64,000 nucleotides of DNA, taken from assembly GCF_017976235.1 (NCBI RefSeq), contig NZ_JACVHC010000006.1, forward strand, positions 1-64,000. The letters are read 5' to 3'. The translations under genes were made by a program, and so were the position numbers. This document shows, one piece after another, positions 20,216 through 28,271 of this stretch (the first letter of the stretch is position 1; each line of letters begins with the position of its first letter). The notes below the pieces were generated by a model. The model was not told the origin of the DNA, made no database searches, and worked only from the letters and a program-made list of their open reading frames with translations. The DNA comes from Pseudomonas anatoliensis (GTDB lineage Bacteria; Pseudomonadota; Gammaproteobacteria; Pseudomonadales; Pseudomonadaceae).

Positions 20216-21127
20216 GTGAAAGCCAGATCCGATGAGTTGCAGATTTTCGTCTGTGTGATCGAGTGCGGTTCGATTTCCGCCGCTGCCGAGCAGGTCGGGC
20301 AGACGCCGTCGGCGGTCAGTCGCACGCTGTCGCGGCTGGAAGCCAAGCTTGATACCACGCTGATCAACCGCACCACGCGGCGCATGGACCTGACCGAGGA
20401 GGGCAAGTATTTCTTTGAGCAGGCCAAGCTGATTCTCGATCAGATGGAGCAACTCGAAGAACGCCTGTCCTCACGCCAGCAAACCCCGTCCGGACGCCTG
20501 CGGATCAACGCCGCGTCGCCGTTCATGCTGCACGCCGTCGTGCCCTACATCGACGAATTCCGCCGGCTCTACCCGGACATCCAGCTCGAACTCAACAGCA
20601 ATGACCTGATCATTGACCTGCTGGAACAAAGCACCGACGTCGCCATCCGTATCGGCACGCTCGCCGACTCGACATTGCATGCGCGTTCGCTGGGTTGCAG
20701 TCCGCTGCTGATCGTCGCCAGCCCTGCCTATCTGAAAAAACACGGCACGCCGCTGCAAGTCGCCGAACTGAGCGAGCACACCTTGCTCGGATTCACCCAG
20801 AACGAAGGCCTCAATCAGTGGCCGTTGCGTTACGTGCACGGTGACCGCTGGCCCATCACCCCAGCCATCAGCGCCTCCAGCGGCGAAACCGTTCGGCACT
20901 TGGCGCTGGAAGGACAGGGCATCGCCTGCCTGTCGCACTTCATGACCATCGACGACATCCGCGCCGGGCGTTTGAAGGTCGTGCTAGCGGAATTCAACAG
21001 CGGTTATCGCCAACCGATCAACGCCGTTTACTACCGTAACTCGCAACTGGCGCTGCGCATTCAGTGCTTCCTCGACTTCATCCAGAGCAAACTCGCAGCC
21101 TACGCCAGCGCCGATTTCAAAGGTTGA
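20216..21127 (+). CDS. LysR-family transcriptional regulator
   Basis: A 303-residue LTTR of the CrgA/AaeR branch. The N-terminal HTH is SDELQIFVCVIECGSISAAAEQVGQ, with the SRTLSRLEAKLDTTLINRTTRRM wing. The start is the GTG at 20216, which has an 'aaagagga' ribosome site 5 bases upstream; an earlier TTG at 20192 lies in the REP hairpin. It stands between mdaB and an epimerase-like gene on the same strand and could control either. Confidence 0.87.
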   Translation: MKARSDELQIFVCVIECGSISAAAEQVGQTPSAVSRTLSRLEAKLDTTLINRTTRRMDLTEEGKYFFEQAKLILDQMEQLEERLSSRQQTPSGRLRINAASPFMLHAVVPYIDEFRRLYPDIQLELNSNDLIIDLLEQSTDVAIRIGTLADSTLHARSLGCSPLLIVASPAYLKKHGTPLQVAELSEHTLLGFTQNEGLNQWPLRYVHGDRWPITPAISASSGETVRHLALEGQGIACLSHFMTIDDIRAGRLKVVLAEFNSGYRQPINAVYYRNSQLALRIQCFLDFIQSKLAAYASADFKG

Positions 21128-21230
21128 TTCGTGACCTCTGCGCAACAGTGATTTGGGCGAGCGCGGGTTTTTCGGCCGCCGTCGTCGGTCGATACTCGTT
21201 CCATCACTTACTCACGCAGGGAGTTTCTCC

Positions 21231-22124
21231 ATGAACGTATTCGTCACCGGCGCTGCCGGTTTTATCGGCGGCTCCATCGCTACCGGTCTGGTTCAGGCCG
21301 GGCATAACGTCACGGGTCTGGTGCGCAGCGCCGAACAGGCCGATGAACTCAAAGCACTGGGCATCACCCCGGTGATCGGCACCCTCGACGACCAAACACT
21401 GCTCGCCGAACAGGCCCGCGCCGCCGACGCAGTGATCAACGCCGCCAGCAGCGACCATCGCGCAGCGGTTGAGGCCTTGCTCGATGCATTGCGCGGCTCC
21501 AACAAAGTATTCCTGCACACCAGCGGTTCGAGCATCGTCGGCGATGCATCCGGCGGCAAGTCGAGCGACGTCATCTACTACGAAGACAACCTCCCCGAGC
21601 CGACCGTCGACAAAGCCGCACGCGTGGCCATCGACAACCTGATCCTCGATGCAGCGAAGGACGGCGTGAACTCGGCCGTCATCTGCAACACCCTGATCTA
21701 CGGCCACAGCCTGGGCGTCAACCGCGACAGCGTGCAATTGCCGCGCTTGCTGAAACAGGCGCGCAAAAGCGCTGTGGTTCGCCACGTCGGCACGGGTCAG
21801 AACATCTGGTCCAACGTACACATCGAAGACGTCGTCGCCCTGTACCTGCTGGCGCTGACCAAAAACGTCGCGGGCACGTTCTACTTTGTCGAAAGCGGCG
21901 AAGCGTCGTTCATCGACATGACCACCGCCATGGCCGAAGCCCTGAATCTGGGCCAGCCACAAGACTGGCCACTTCCGGATGCCGAAGCCGAGTGGGGTTA
22001 TGAAATGGCCAACTACGGCCTCGGCTCCAACAGCCGGGTACGCGGCAAACACGCCCGCGAAATGCTGGGCTGGACGCCGAAACGTACATCGGTGGTTGAA
22101 TGGATTCGTAACGAAATGGTGTGA
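21231..22124 (+). CDS. NAD(P)-dependent epimerase / SDR-extended family protein
   Basis: A 297-residue Rossmann protein of the atypical extended SDR group. The NAD(P) motif is TGAAGFIGGSIA at 6-17. The catalytic region HTSGSSIVGDASGGKSSDVIY (about 93-113) has Ser and Tyr, but no clear YxxxK spacing. It resembles proteins annotated as nucleoside-diphosphate-sugar epimerases or dihydroflavonol-4-reductase-like. The substrate is unknown. The ATG at 21231 follows 'gcagggag'. A REP array follows directly. Confidence 0.83.
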   Translation: MNVFVTGAAGFIGGSIATGLVQAGHNVTGLVRSAEQADELKALGITPVIGTLDDQTLLAEQARAADAVINAASSDHRAAVEALLDALRGSNKVFLHTSGSSIVGDASGGKSSDVIYYEDNLPEPTVDKAARVAIDNLILDAAKDGVNSAVICNTLIYGHSLGVNRDSVQLPRLLKQARKSAVVRHVGTGQNIWSNVHIEDVVALYLLALTKNVAGTFYFVESGEASFIDMTTAMAEALNLGQPQDWPLPDAEAEWGYEMANYGLGSNSRVRGKHAREMLGWTPKRTSVVEWIRNEMV

Positions 22125-22139
22125 TTCTTTCAACACCAC

Positions 22140-22757
22140 AATACCTGTGGGAGCCAGCCTGCTGGCGATAGCGGCTGATCATCCAGCATCAATGTTGAAC
22201 ATGACGCCGCCATCGCTGGCAAGCCAGCTCCCACAAGTTGTCCGCTTTCTGTCTGAAGAAATTTGATCAAACTGTGGGAGCGAGCTTGCTCGCGAAAGCG
22301 GTGGATCAGTCGACAGAGATGTTGAATGTGACAACGCCATCGCCAGCAGGCTGGCTCCTACAGGTTGTCCGCATTCCACCTGAAGAAACTCGATCAACTT
22401 GTGGGAGCTGGCTTGCCAGCGATAGCGGCTGATCATCCGACATCTATGTTGAATGTGAAAACGTCATCGCCAGCAGGCTGGCTCCTACAAGTTGTCCGCA
22501 TTCCACCTGAAGAAACTCGATCAACTTGTGGGAGCTGGCTTGCCAGCGATAGCGGCTGATCATCCGACATCTATGTTGAATGTGAAAACGCCATCGCCAG
22601 CAGGCTGGCTCCTACAGGTTGTCCGCATTCCACCTGAAGAAACTCGATCAACTTGTGGGAGCTGGCTTGCCAGCGATAGCGGTCGACCAGTCAGCATCTA
22701 TGTTGAACGTGCCGCCGCCATCGCTGGCAAGCCAGCTCCCACAGGGTTTTGTGTTTG
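22140..22757. repeat. Tandem array of about 127-bp units made of paired REP palindromes
   Basis: The 810-bp gap between two genes is mostly a head-to-tail array. The segment 'ctgaagaaactcgatcaacttgtggg' recurs at about 22251, 22378, 22505 and 22632, a period of 127 bases. Each unit holds two REP palindromes in opposite orientation (tgtgggagctggcttgccagcgat and atcgccagcaggctggctcctaca) plus a conserved 'catctatgttgaatgtgaaaacg' spacer. Units 2-4 are nearly identical and the outer ones diverge. No CRISPR-like short repeat is present. Confidence 0.92.
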
Positions 22758-22934
22758 GCAAAAGAGCATGAAAATCCCGCCCCCCAATTTTCATTAATCA
22801 CGACAAGACATATCCATCCGCGACACGCCTTGCCTCTCCACGAAAATTACTTTCATGCGGTTTGAAATCTCGATCTCGAAATGATTTATGAGTTTCACAA
22901 CCCATTCGAACGTGACCCTTTCGAGGAGTACCGC

Positions 22935-24284
22935 ATGACGCCTTCTTTCGGCTATTGGCTGCTGGTTTATGCCGCCGTGGCCATCATCGCTTTGATCGTC
23001 TTGATCGCCCGTTATCGGCTCAATCCGTTCATTGTCATCACGCTGATTTCCATTGGTCTGGCACTGGTGGCGGGGATGCCGCCGTCGGGTGTGGTGGGAG
23101 CGTATGAGGCCGGGGTCGGCAAGACGCTCGGGCACATTGCGCTGGTGGTGGCGCTGGGGACGATGCTCGGCAAGATGATGGCCGAGTCCGGTGGCGCGGA
23201 CCAGATGGCGCGCACGTTGATCGATAAGTTCGGCGAGAAGAACGCGCACTGGGCGATGGTCTGCATCGCGTTTCTGGTCGGGCTGCCGCTGTTCTTCGAA
23301 GTGGGTTTTGTGTTGCTGGTGCCGATTGCGTTTACCGTGGCGCGACGGGTGGGTGTGTCGATCCTGATGGTTGGTTTGCCCATGGTTGCCGGCCTCTCGG
23401 TGGTGCATGCATTGGTGCCGCCGCACCCGGCCGCAATGCTGGCGGTGCAGGCGTATCAGGCGTCGGTCGGGCAGACCTTGTTGTATGCGATTGCCATCGG
23501 GATTCCCACGGCGATCATCGCCGGCCCGCTGTACGCCAAATTCATCGTGCCGCGCATTCAGTTGCCGGCGGATAACCCGCTGGAAAAACAATTTCTCGAC
23601 CGCGAACCACGCGACAAACTGCCGAGCTTCGGCATTACCATGGCGACCATTCTGCTGCCGGTGGTGCTGATGTTGATCGGTGGTTGGGCCAACCTGATTT
23701 CGACGCCGGGCAGCGGTTTCAACCAGTTCCTGTTGTTCATCGGCAACTCGGTGATTGCGCTTTTGCTGGCGACATTGCTGAGCTTCTGGACGCTTGGGAT
23801 TGCCCAGGGTTTCAACCGCGAATCGATCCTCAAGTTCACCAATGAATGCCTGGCGCCGACTGCCAGCATCACCTTGCTGGTCGGCGCGGGCGGTGGTTTG
23901 AACCGGATACTGGTCGACGCTGGCGTCACCGATCAGATTGTCGGTCTCGCTCATGAATTTCATCTGTCGCCGCTGCTCATGGGTTGGCTATTTGCCGCTC
24001 TGATGCGTATCGCTACCGGTTCGGCAACCGTGGCGATGACCACCGCGTCCGGCGTGGTCGCGCCCGTGGCCATTGGTCTGGGATATCCACACCCCGAACT
24101 GTTGGTGCTGGCGACCGGCGCCGGGTCGGTTATCTTTTCCCACGTCAACGACGGCGGCTTCTGGTTGATCAAGGAATACTTCAACATGACGGTCGCGCAG
24201 ACGTTCAAGACCTGGACCGTGCTTGAGACGTTGATCTCGCTGGTCGCTTTCGGTCTGACCGTCGGCCTTTCTTACCTGCTGTAA
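22935..24284 (+). CDS. GntP-family permease
   Basis: A 449-residue inner-membrane symporter with about twelve hydrophobic segments. Motifs of the gluconate:H+ symporter family include the LVAGMPPSGVVGAYEAGVGKTLGHIALVVALG segment (its middle near residue 55), HALVPPHPAAMLA near 155, and HVNDGGFWLIKEYF near 405. It is located with an RpiR regulator and a D-aminoacylase, so its substrate may be an N-acyl-D-amino acid or sugar acid rather than gluconate. The ATG at 22935 follows 'gaggag'; an in-frame ATG at 22881 lacks one. Confidence 0.88.
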   Translation: MTPSFGYWLLVYAAVAIIALIVLIARYRLNPFIVITLISIGLALVAGMPPSGVVGAYEAGVGKTLGHIALVVALGTMLGKMMAESGGADQMARTLIDKFGEKNAHWAMVCIAFLVGLPLFFEVGFVLLVPIAFTVARRVGVSILMVGLPMVAGLSVVHALVPPHPAAMLAVQAYQASVGQTLLYAIAIGIPTAIIAGPLYAKFIVPRIQLPADNPLEKQFLDREPRDKLPSFGITMATILLPVVLMLIGGWANLISTPGSGFNQFLLFIGNSVIALLLATLLSFWTLGIAQGFNRESILKFTNECLAPTASITLLVGAGGGLNRILVDAGVTDQIVGLAHEFHLSPLLMGWLFAALMRIATGSATVAMTTASGVVAPVAIGLGYPHPELLVLATGAGSVIFSHVNDGGFWLIKEYFNMTVAQTFKTWTVLETLISLVAFGLTVGLSYLL

Positions 24285-24299
24285 CCGGAGTCCGTCGCC

Positions 24300-25160
24300 A
24301 TGGACATCCTCTACCAGATCCGCGCCCGTCAGGATTCCTTCAGCGCCGGCGAAGGCCGCATCGCCCGTTTGATGCTAGATGACGTCGGCTTTGCCGCCTC
24401 CGCCAGTCTCGAAGAGCTGGCGCAACGTGCCGAAGTCAGCACCGCCACATTGTCGCGATTTGCCCGCACCGTCGGTTGTCGTGACCTGCGTGATCTGCGC
24501 CTGCAACTGGCCCAGGCCAGCGGCGTGGGCAGTCGTTTTCTCGACCCGGCGGGCACGCCTGAACAGTCGGCGTTTTATGGCCAGATTGTCGGCGATATCG
24601 AAACCACCCTGCGTCAGCACTTGGCCGGGTTCGACGAATCACGCTTCGTCGATGCGGTAAAACTGCTCGGCCAAGCGAGGATGATTCACGCCTTCGGCAT
24701 GGGCGGCTGCTCGACCTTGTGCAGCGATGAATTGCAGGTGCGTCTGGTACGGCTCGGCTATCCGATTGCGGTCTGCCACGACGCGGTGATGATGCGCGTC
24801 ACCGCCGCCAGCCTCAACGCCGAACAGGTCGTCATCGTCTGCTCGCTGACCGGCATCACCCCGGAGCTGCTGGAGACCGTCGAACTGGCGCGCAACTACG
24901 GCGCGCGCATCCTTGCCATCACTCGCGCCGACTCGCCGCTGGCGGAACTGGCCGACATCGTCCTGCCGCTGCAAGGCGCAGAAACATCGTTCATCTACAA
25001 ACCGACGGCAGCGCGTTACGGCATATTGCTTGCCATCGACGTGCTCGCGACCGAGCTGGCGCTGGCCAGTCCTGAAGACAATCAAGAACGTCTGCGGCGC
25101 ATCAAACTCGCCCTCGACGAATACCGTGGCGGCGACGATCACCTGCCGCTGGGAGACTGA
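24300..25160 (+). CDS. RpiR-family (HTH-SIS) transcriptional regulator
   Basis: A 286-residue regulator. The N-terminal HTH_6 (about 1-78, with SLEELAQRAEVSTATLSRFARTVG) is followed by a SIS sugar-isomerase-like effector domain (about 125-265, HAFGMGGCSTLCSDELQVRL and VCSLTGITPELLE). Such regulators sense phosphorylated amino sugars or related metabolites. It lies 15 bases after the permease and 1 base before the D-aminoacylase gene, so the three form one operon and it is probably their local controller. Confidence 0.9.
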   Translation: MDILYQIRARQDSFSAGEGRIARLMLDDVGFAASASLEELAQRAEVSTATLSRFARTVGCRDLRDLRLQLAQASGVGSRFLDPAGTPEQSAFYGQIVGDIETTLRQHLAGFDESRFVDAVKLLGQARMIHAFGMGGCSTLCSDELQVRLVRLGYPIAVCHDAVMMRVTAASLNAEQVVIVCSLTGITPELLETVELARNYGARILAITRADSPLAELADIVLPLQGAETSFIYKPTAARYGILLAIDVLATELALASPEDNQERLRRIKLALDEYRGGDDHLPLGD

Positions 25161-25161
25161 C

Positions 25162-26619
25162 ATGCTGTACGACACCCTGATTCGCAACGCCCTGATCATC
25201 GATGGCAGCAACACGCCCGGTTATAGCGCTGACGTGGCGATTCTCAACGGTCGAATCGAGCGCATCGGCGACTTGCACGATGCCAGCGCCAGCGAAGAAA
25301 TCGACGCTGCCGGCCGCGTGCTGGCGCCGGGTTTTATCGACGTGCACACCCACGACGACACCGTGGTCATCCGTCAGCCAGAGATGTTGCCAAAACTCAG
25401 CCAAGGCGTGACCACGGTGATCGTCGGCAATTGTGGAATCAGCGCGTCGCCGGTCAGCTTGAAAAGCAATCCGCCGGATCCGATGAACCTGCTCGGCACC
25501 GCCGCGGCGTTTGTTTATCCACGCTTCAGCGATTACCGCGCAGCGGTCGAAGCGGCCAACACCACGTTGAACGTTGCCGCGTTGGTGGGGCACACGGCGC
25601 TGCGCAGCAATCATCTCGACGACCTGTTTCGCACCGCAACCCCTGCCGAAATCGCCGCGATGCGCGAGCAGTTGCGCGAAAGTCTTGAGGCTGGCGCGCT
25701 TGGATTATCCACAGGTCTGGCTTACGCCAGCGCCTATAACGCCTCCACCGATGAAGTCATGCAACTGACCGAAGAGCTGACGGCATTCGGTGCGGTTTAC
25801 ACCACTCATCTACGCAGCGAATTCGCCCCGGTGCTGGAGGCGATGGATGAGGCGTTTCAGATCGGGCGCCACGCCAAATCGCCAGTGATCATTTCCCACC
25901 TCAAGTGTGCCGGTGTCGGCAACTGGGGGCGCAGTCCGCAATTGCTCGCCTCACTGGAAGAGGCAGCGAAAACCCATCCAGTCGGCTGCGATTGCTATCC
26001 GTATGCGGCGAGTTCCTCGACGCTGGATTTGAAACAAGTCACGGACGCCCACCGCATCACCATCACCTGGTCGACGCCGCACCCGGAAGTCAGTGGCCGC
26101 GACCTGATCGACATCGCCACCGAATGGAACGTGCCGCTGCTCGATGCCGCCAAACGCCTGCAACCGGCGGGCGCGGTGTACTACGGCATGGACGAGGCCG
26201 ATGTAAGAAGAATCCTCGCGCACCCGCTGTCGATGGTGGGCTCTGACGGACTGCCGGAAGATCCGTTCCCGCACCCACGCCTGTGGGGCGCTTTCCCACG
26301 GGTGCTCGGACATTTCAGTCGTGACGTCGGACTGTTTCCGTTGCACACGGCGGTGCACAAGATGACCGGTCTGTCGGCGGCGCGGTTTGGCTTGAAGGAA
26401 AGAGGCGAGATTCGTGAGGGAAACTGGGCGGACCTGGTGTTGTTCGATCCGGCGACCGTGCGCGATGTGGCGGATTTCCATGATCCGCAACGGGCGGCGC
26501 AGGGGATTGACGGGGTATGGATCAACGGTGTTTTGAGTTACAGCGATGGTCAGGCGAATGGCAAGAGGGAAGGGCGGTTTCTTGCGCGGGAAGGAGATTT
26601 GCGCAAAGGTTTCAGTTAA
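25162..26619 (+). CDS. N-acyl-D-amino-acid deacylase (D-aminoacylase)
   Basis: A 485-residue amidohydrolase of the D-aminoacylase family. It hydrolyses N-acyl-D-amino acids to a carboxylate and a free D-amino acid. Metal-site residues are visible: the HTH motif at 62-64 (FIDVHTHDD), the bridging Cys of GNCGIS at 91, His in THLRSE near 216 and ISHLK near 247, and Asp in VGSDG near 364. An Ala-Gly-Phe-Ile barrel start and a C-terminal beta-sandwich (NWADLVLFDP) complete the fold. The operon partner permease suggests uptake of the substrate. Whether it prefers D-Glu, D-Asp or neutral residues cannot be read. Confidence 0.92.
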   Translation: MLYDTLIRNALIIDGSNTPGYSADVAILNGRIERIGDLHDASASEEIDAAGRVLAPGFIDVHTHDDTVVIRQPEMLPKLSQGVTTVIVGNCGISASPVSLKSNPPDPMNLLGTAAAFVYPRFSDYRAAVEAANTTLNVAALVGHTALRSNHLDDLFRTATPAEIAAMREQLRESLEAGALGLSTGLAYASAYNASTDEVMQLTEELTAFGAVYTTHLRSEFAPVLEAMDEAFQIGRHAKSPVIISHLKCAGVGNWGRSPQLLASLEEAAKTHPVGCDCYPYAASSSTLDLKQVTDAHRITITWSTPHPEVSGRDLIDIATEWNVPLLDAAKRLQPAGAVYYGMDEADVRRILAHPLSMVGSDGLPEDPFPHPRLWGAFPRVLGHFSRDVGLFPLHTAVHKMTGLSAARFGLKERGEIREGNWADLVLFDPATVRDVADFHDPQRAAQGIDGVWINGVLSYSDGQANGKREGRFLAREGDLRKGFS

Positions 26620-26628
26620 TCGGAAACT

Positions 26629-26664
26629 CCTGTAGGAGCTGCCGGAGGCTGCGATCTTTTGATC
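26629..26664. repeat. Single REP half of the ctgtaggagctgccg type
   Basis: One copy of the palindrome family found as pairs at 20.1, 34.3 and 39.4 kb lies just after the D-aminoacylase stop. Confidence 0.75.
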
Positions 26665-26769
26665 TACGTCTCATAGTGGCACTGTGCAATTAAAGAAACT
26701 CCATCCCAAGCCGAAGTGCTGACATCCAGCCCGGTTACACTCTTGGGCCAACCAGTCAGGGAGCACCCC

Positions 26770-27138
26770 ATGAGCTTCGGCAAAACTACCCCGATCCTGC
26801 GGATTTTCGATGAAGCCAAAGCCGTAGAGTTCTACGTCGACTTCCTCGGTTTCAAGATCGACTGGCAGCATCGTTTCGAAGCGAACTTCCCGTTGTATCT
26901 GCAGGTATCGCGTGGCGAATGCGTGCTGCATTTATCCGAGCATCATGGCGATGCCTCGCCGGGTTCGGCGTTACGCATCGAGACCGATGAGCTTGAGGCG
27001 TTTCAGCAGCAATTGGTGGCCAAGGAATACAAGTTTTCGCATCCGCAGATACAGGCGACGCCGTGGGGCAGTCAGGACATGACCATTGCCGATCCGTTTG
27101 GTAATCGGTTGGTGTTTACCAATGCTATTTGTGTGTGA
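26770..27138 (+). CDS. Glyoxalase / bleomycin-resistance / dioxygenase (VOC) family protein
   Basis: A 122-residue single VOC module. TPILRIFDEAKAVEFYVDFLGFKIDW opens the first beta-alpha-beta motif, and metal-site-like residues lie in CVLHLSEHHGD (about 57-67) and the C-terminal DPFGNRLVF. Proteins of this length are often annotated as bleomycin-resistance-like. No resistance function is implied. The ATG at 26770 follows 'agggagcacc'. Confidence 0.85.
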   Translation: MSFGKTTPILRIFDEAKAVEFYVDFLGFKIDWQHRFEANFPLYLQVSRGECVLHLSEHHGDASPGSALRIETDELEAFQQQLVAKEYKFSHPQIQATPWGSQDMTIADPFGNRLVFTNAICV

Positions 27139-27146
27139 GCTTGGAA

Positions 27147-27324
27147 TCCCCTCACCCTAACCCTCTCCCAGAGGGAGAGGGGACTGACCGAGGTGTCATG
27201 CGCTGTACATCGACCTGAAAGATTTGCAGCGATTATGGATTCACAGCGGTATTTGCAGGTCGGCGTAACTCGCCAGCATCCCTCACCCCAGCCCTCTCCC
27301 CCCGGGAGAGGGCTGGGGTGAGGG
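27147..27324. repeat. MITE-like element with ccctcaccc...ctctccc ends
   Basis: Two GC-rich palindromic segments bracket about 100 bases of unique sequence. Positions 27147-27182 read ccctcaccctaaccctctcccagagggagaggg, and 27280-27324 is a near-perfect 20-bp inverted repeat, ccctcaccccagccctctccc / complement. This arrangement recurs in pseudomonad intergenic regions. There is no ORF in it. Confidence 0.6.
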
Positions 27325-27345
27325 TAAAAAAATCGCAAGCCAAAC

Positions 27346-27390
27346 AAAAAGCCCACTGCCAAACCACTACGGTCTGCCAGCGGGCTTTTT
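27346..27390 (-). terminator. Terminator of the DUF6124 gene
   Basis: The stem aaaaagccc...gggcttttt lies immediately beyond the stop codon of the minus-strand gene ending at 27393. It has A/T runs on both sides and could act in both directions. Confidence 0.75.
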
Positions 27391-27392
27391 CG

Positions 27393-27758
27393 CTACTCAG
27401 TCGGCACTAATCTGTCCAGTACCCGGTTAACCGCCAACTCTGCCAGCATCACCACCTGAGCGATGCCTTGCAGGGTTTTGCGGTGGGTGCCTTCCACCAT
27501 TGCGACGTGGTTTTGAAGCATGACGGTGGCCGAGCCGAGCGTTTCACTGGCATCCACCAGCAGGGATTCGTTATCGGACTCGGGGCTGGCCATGTACAGC
27601 GCGTTGGGTTTGTAAGGCGTGGCCATGATCTCGGCGGTTGGTGGGCCGAGGTAGTGGTCGAGGGCGCGTTCGGCGGCTTCGTGGAATTTCTTTGAATCGG
27701 GGGATTCGTAGGGCGAGGCCGGGTCGGTGACCGGCGGGTTTGGCGTGATTTTGAACAT
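27393..27758 (-). CDS. DUF6124 family small protein
   Basis: A 121-residue protein of a Pseudomonas-restricted family. It opens MFKITPNPP, then has a TDPASPYESPDSKKFHEAAERALDHYL helix and a C-terminal helical part (ETLGSATVMLQNHVAMVEG...). No catalytic motif or signal peptide is visible and its role is unknown. The start is the ATG at 27758; the longer frame from 27785 has no ribosome site. It is preceded by an unusually long structured leader (27780-28075) and followed by a strong terminator. Confidence 0.8.
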   Translation of the reverse strand: MFKITPNPPVTDPASPYESPDSKKFHEAAERALDHYLGPPTAEIMATPYKPNALYMASPESDNESLLVDASETLGSATVMLQNHVAMVEGTHRKTLQGIAQVVMLAELAVNRVLDRLVPTE

Positions 27759-27779
27759 AGCTGTGTTCCCGTTGTTGAG

Positions 27780-28075
27780 CGGCAACCCTTTTGCTACTAA
27801 ACGAAAGGGTGGCAGCTGTACGCAGGTTAGTAGACCGGGGAACCCAGCTTAAGCCGGCGCGCCGAAGCGCCCTGCGTACAGCCACCATGAAGCTCAGGTA
27901 CGAGAGCACCTGTGATGAATGTACGACCAGCCGAGTTACCGCGGGCTACTAAACCCGATCACTGGAAATCAGTGACGGATCCAAGTTACGCAGCAAGGCC
28001 AGGGCGCACAAGCCGGCGGATTCTGGCTTAGGCGTAGGCAGCGGCGCAAGGATTTGTGGGTGGTTTCGCGTAACG
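27780..28075 (-). promoter_or_regulatory. Long structured leader upstream of the DUF6124 gene
   Basis: The ~300 bases upstream of the gene lack an ORF but are highly structured. Positions 27809-27826 pair with 27871-27885 (gtggc-agc-tgtacgcagg / cctgcgtacagccac), a small hairpin lies at 27960-27974 (cactggaaatcagtg), and the box ctactaaa or its complement occurs three times (27794-27801, 27827-27833, 27946-27953). This suggests a cis-acting RNA or a repeated element rather than plain spacer. Function is unknown. Confidence 0.45.
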
Positions 28076-28163
28076 CTGAGTGTCCTTAAACGTCTGCGCT
28101 AAAAGATGTTTATTGCGATCGGAAATTTGGGATTTGCCTGTCGGGTTTTTGGTGCGGCCACTG

Positions 28164-28262
28164 ACGCCATCGCTGGCAAGCCAGCTCCCACAGTGACCGA
28201 GTCGTACACAGAATTTGTGGTTCACCGAGAAACCTGTGGAAGCTGGCTTGCCAGCGATGAGG
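28164..28262. repeat. REP pair (BIME)
   Basis: Inverted copies of gctggcaagccagctcccacag lie at 28170-28193 and 28234-28259, directly downstream of the AraC gene's stop. Confidence 0.85.
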
Positions 28263-28271
28263 CCCGCACAA

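Noticed and set aside
22140..22757. CRISPR array
   Set aside because: Repeat units are about 127 bases with internal REP palindromes and no unique spacers of equal length. No cas gene is nearby.
22794..23963. 389-codon antisense ORF opposite the GntP permease
   Set aside because: Translation is Arg/Gln/His-rich without fold or start signal. It is a shadow.
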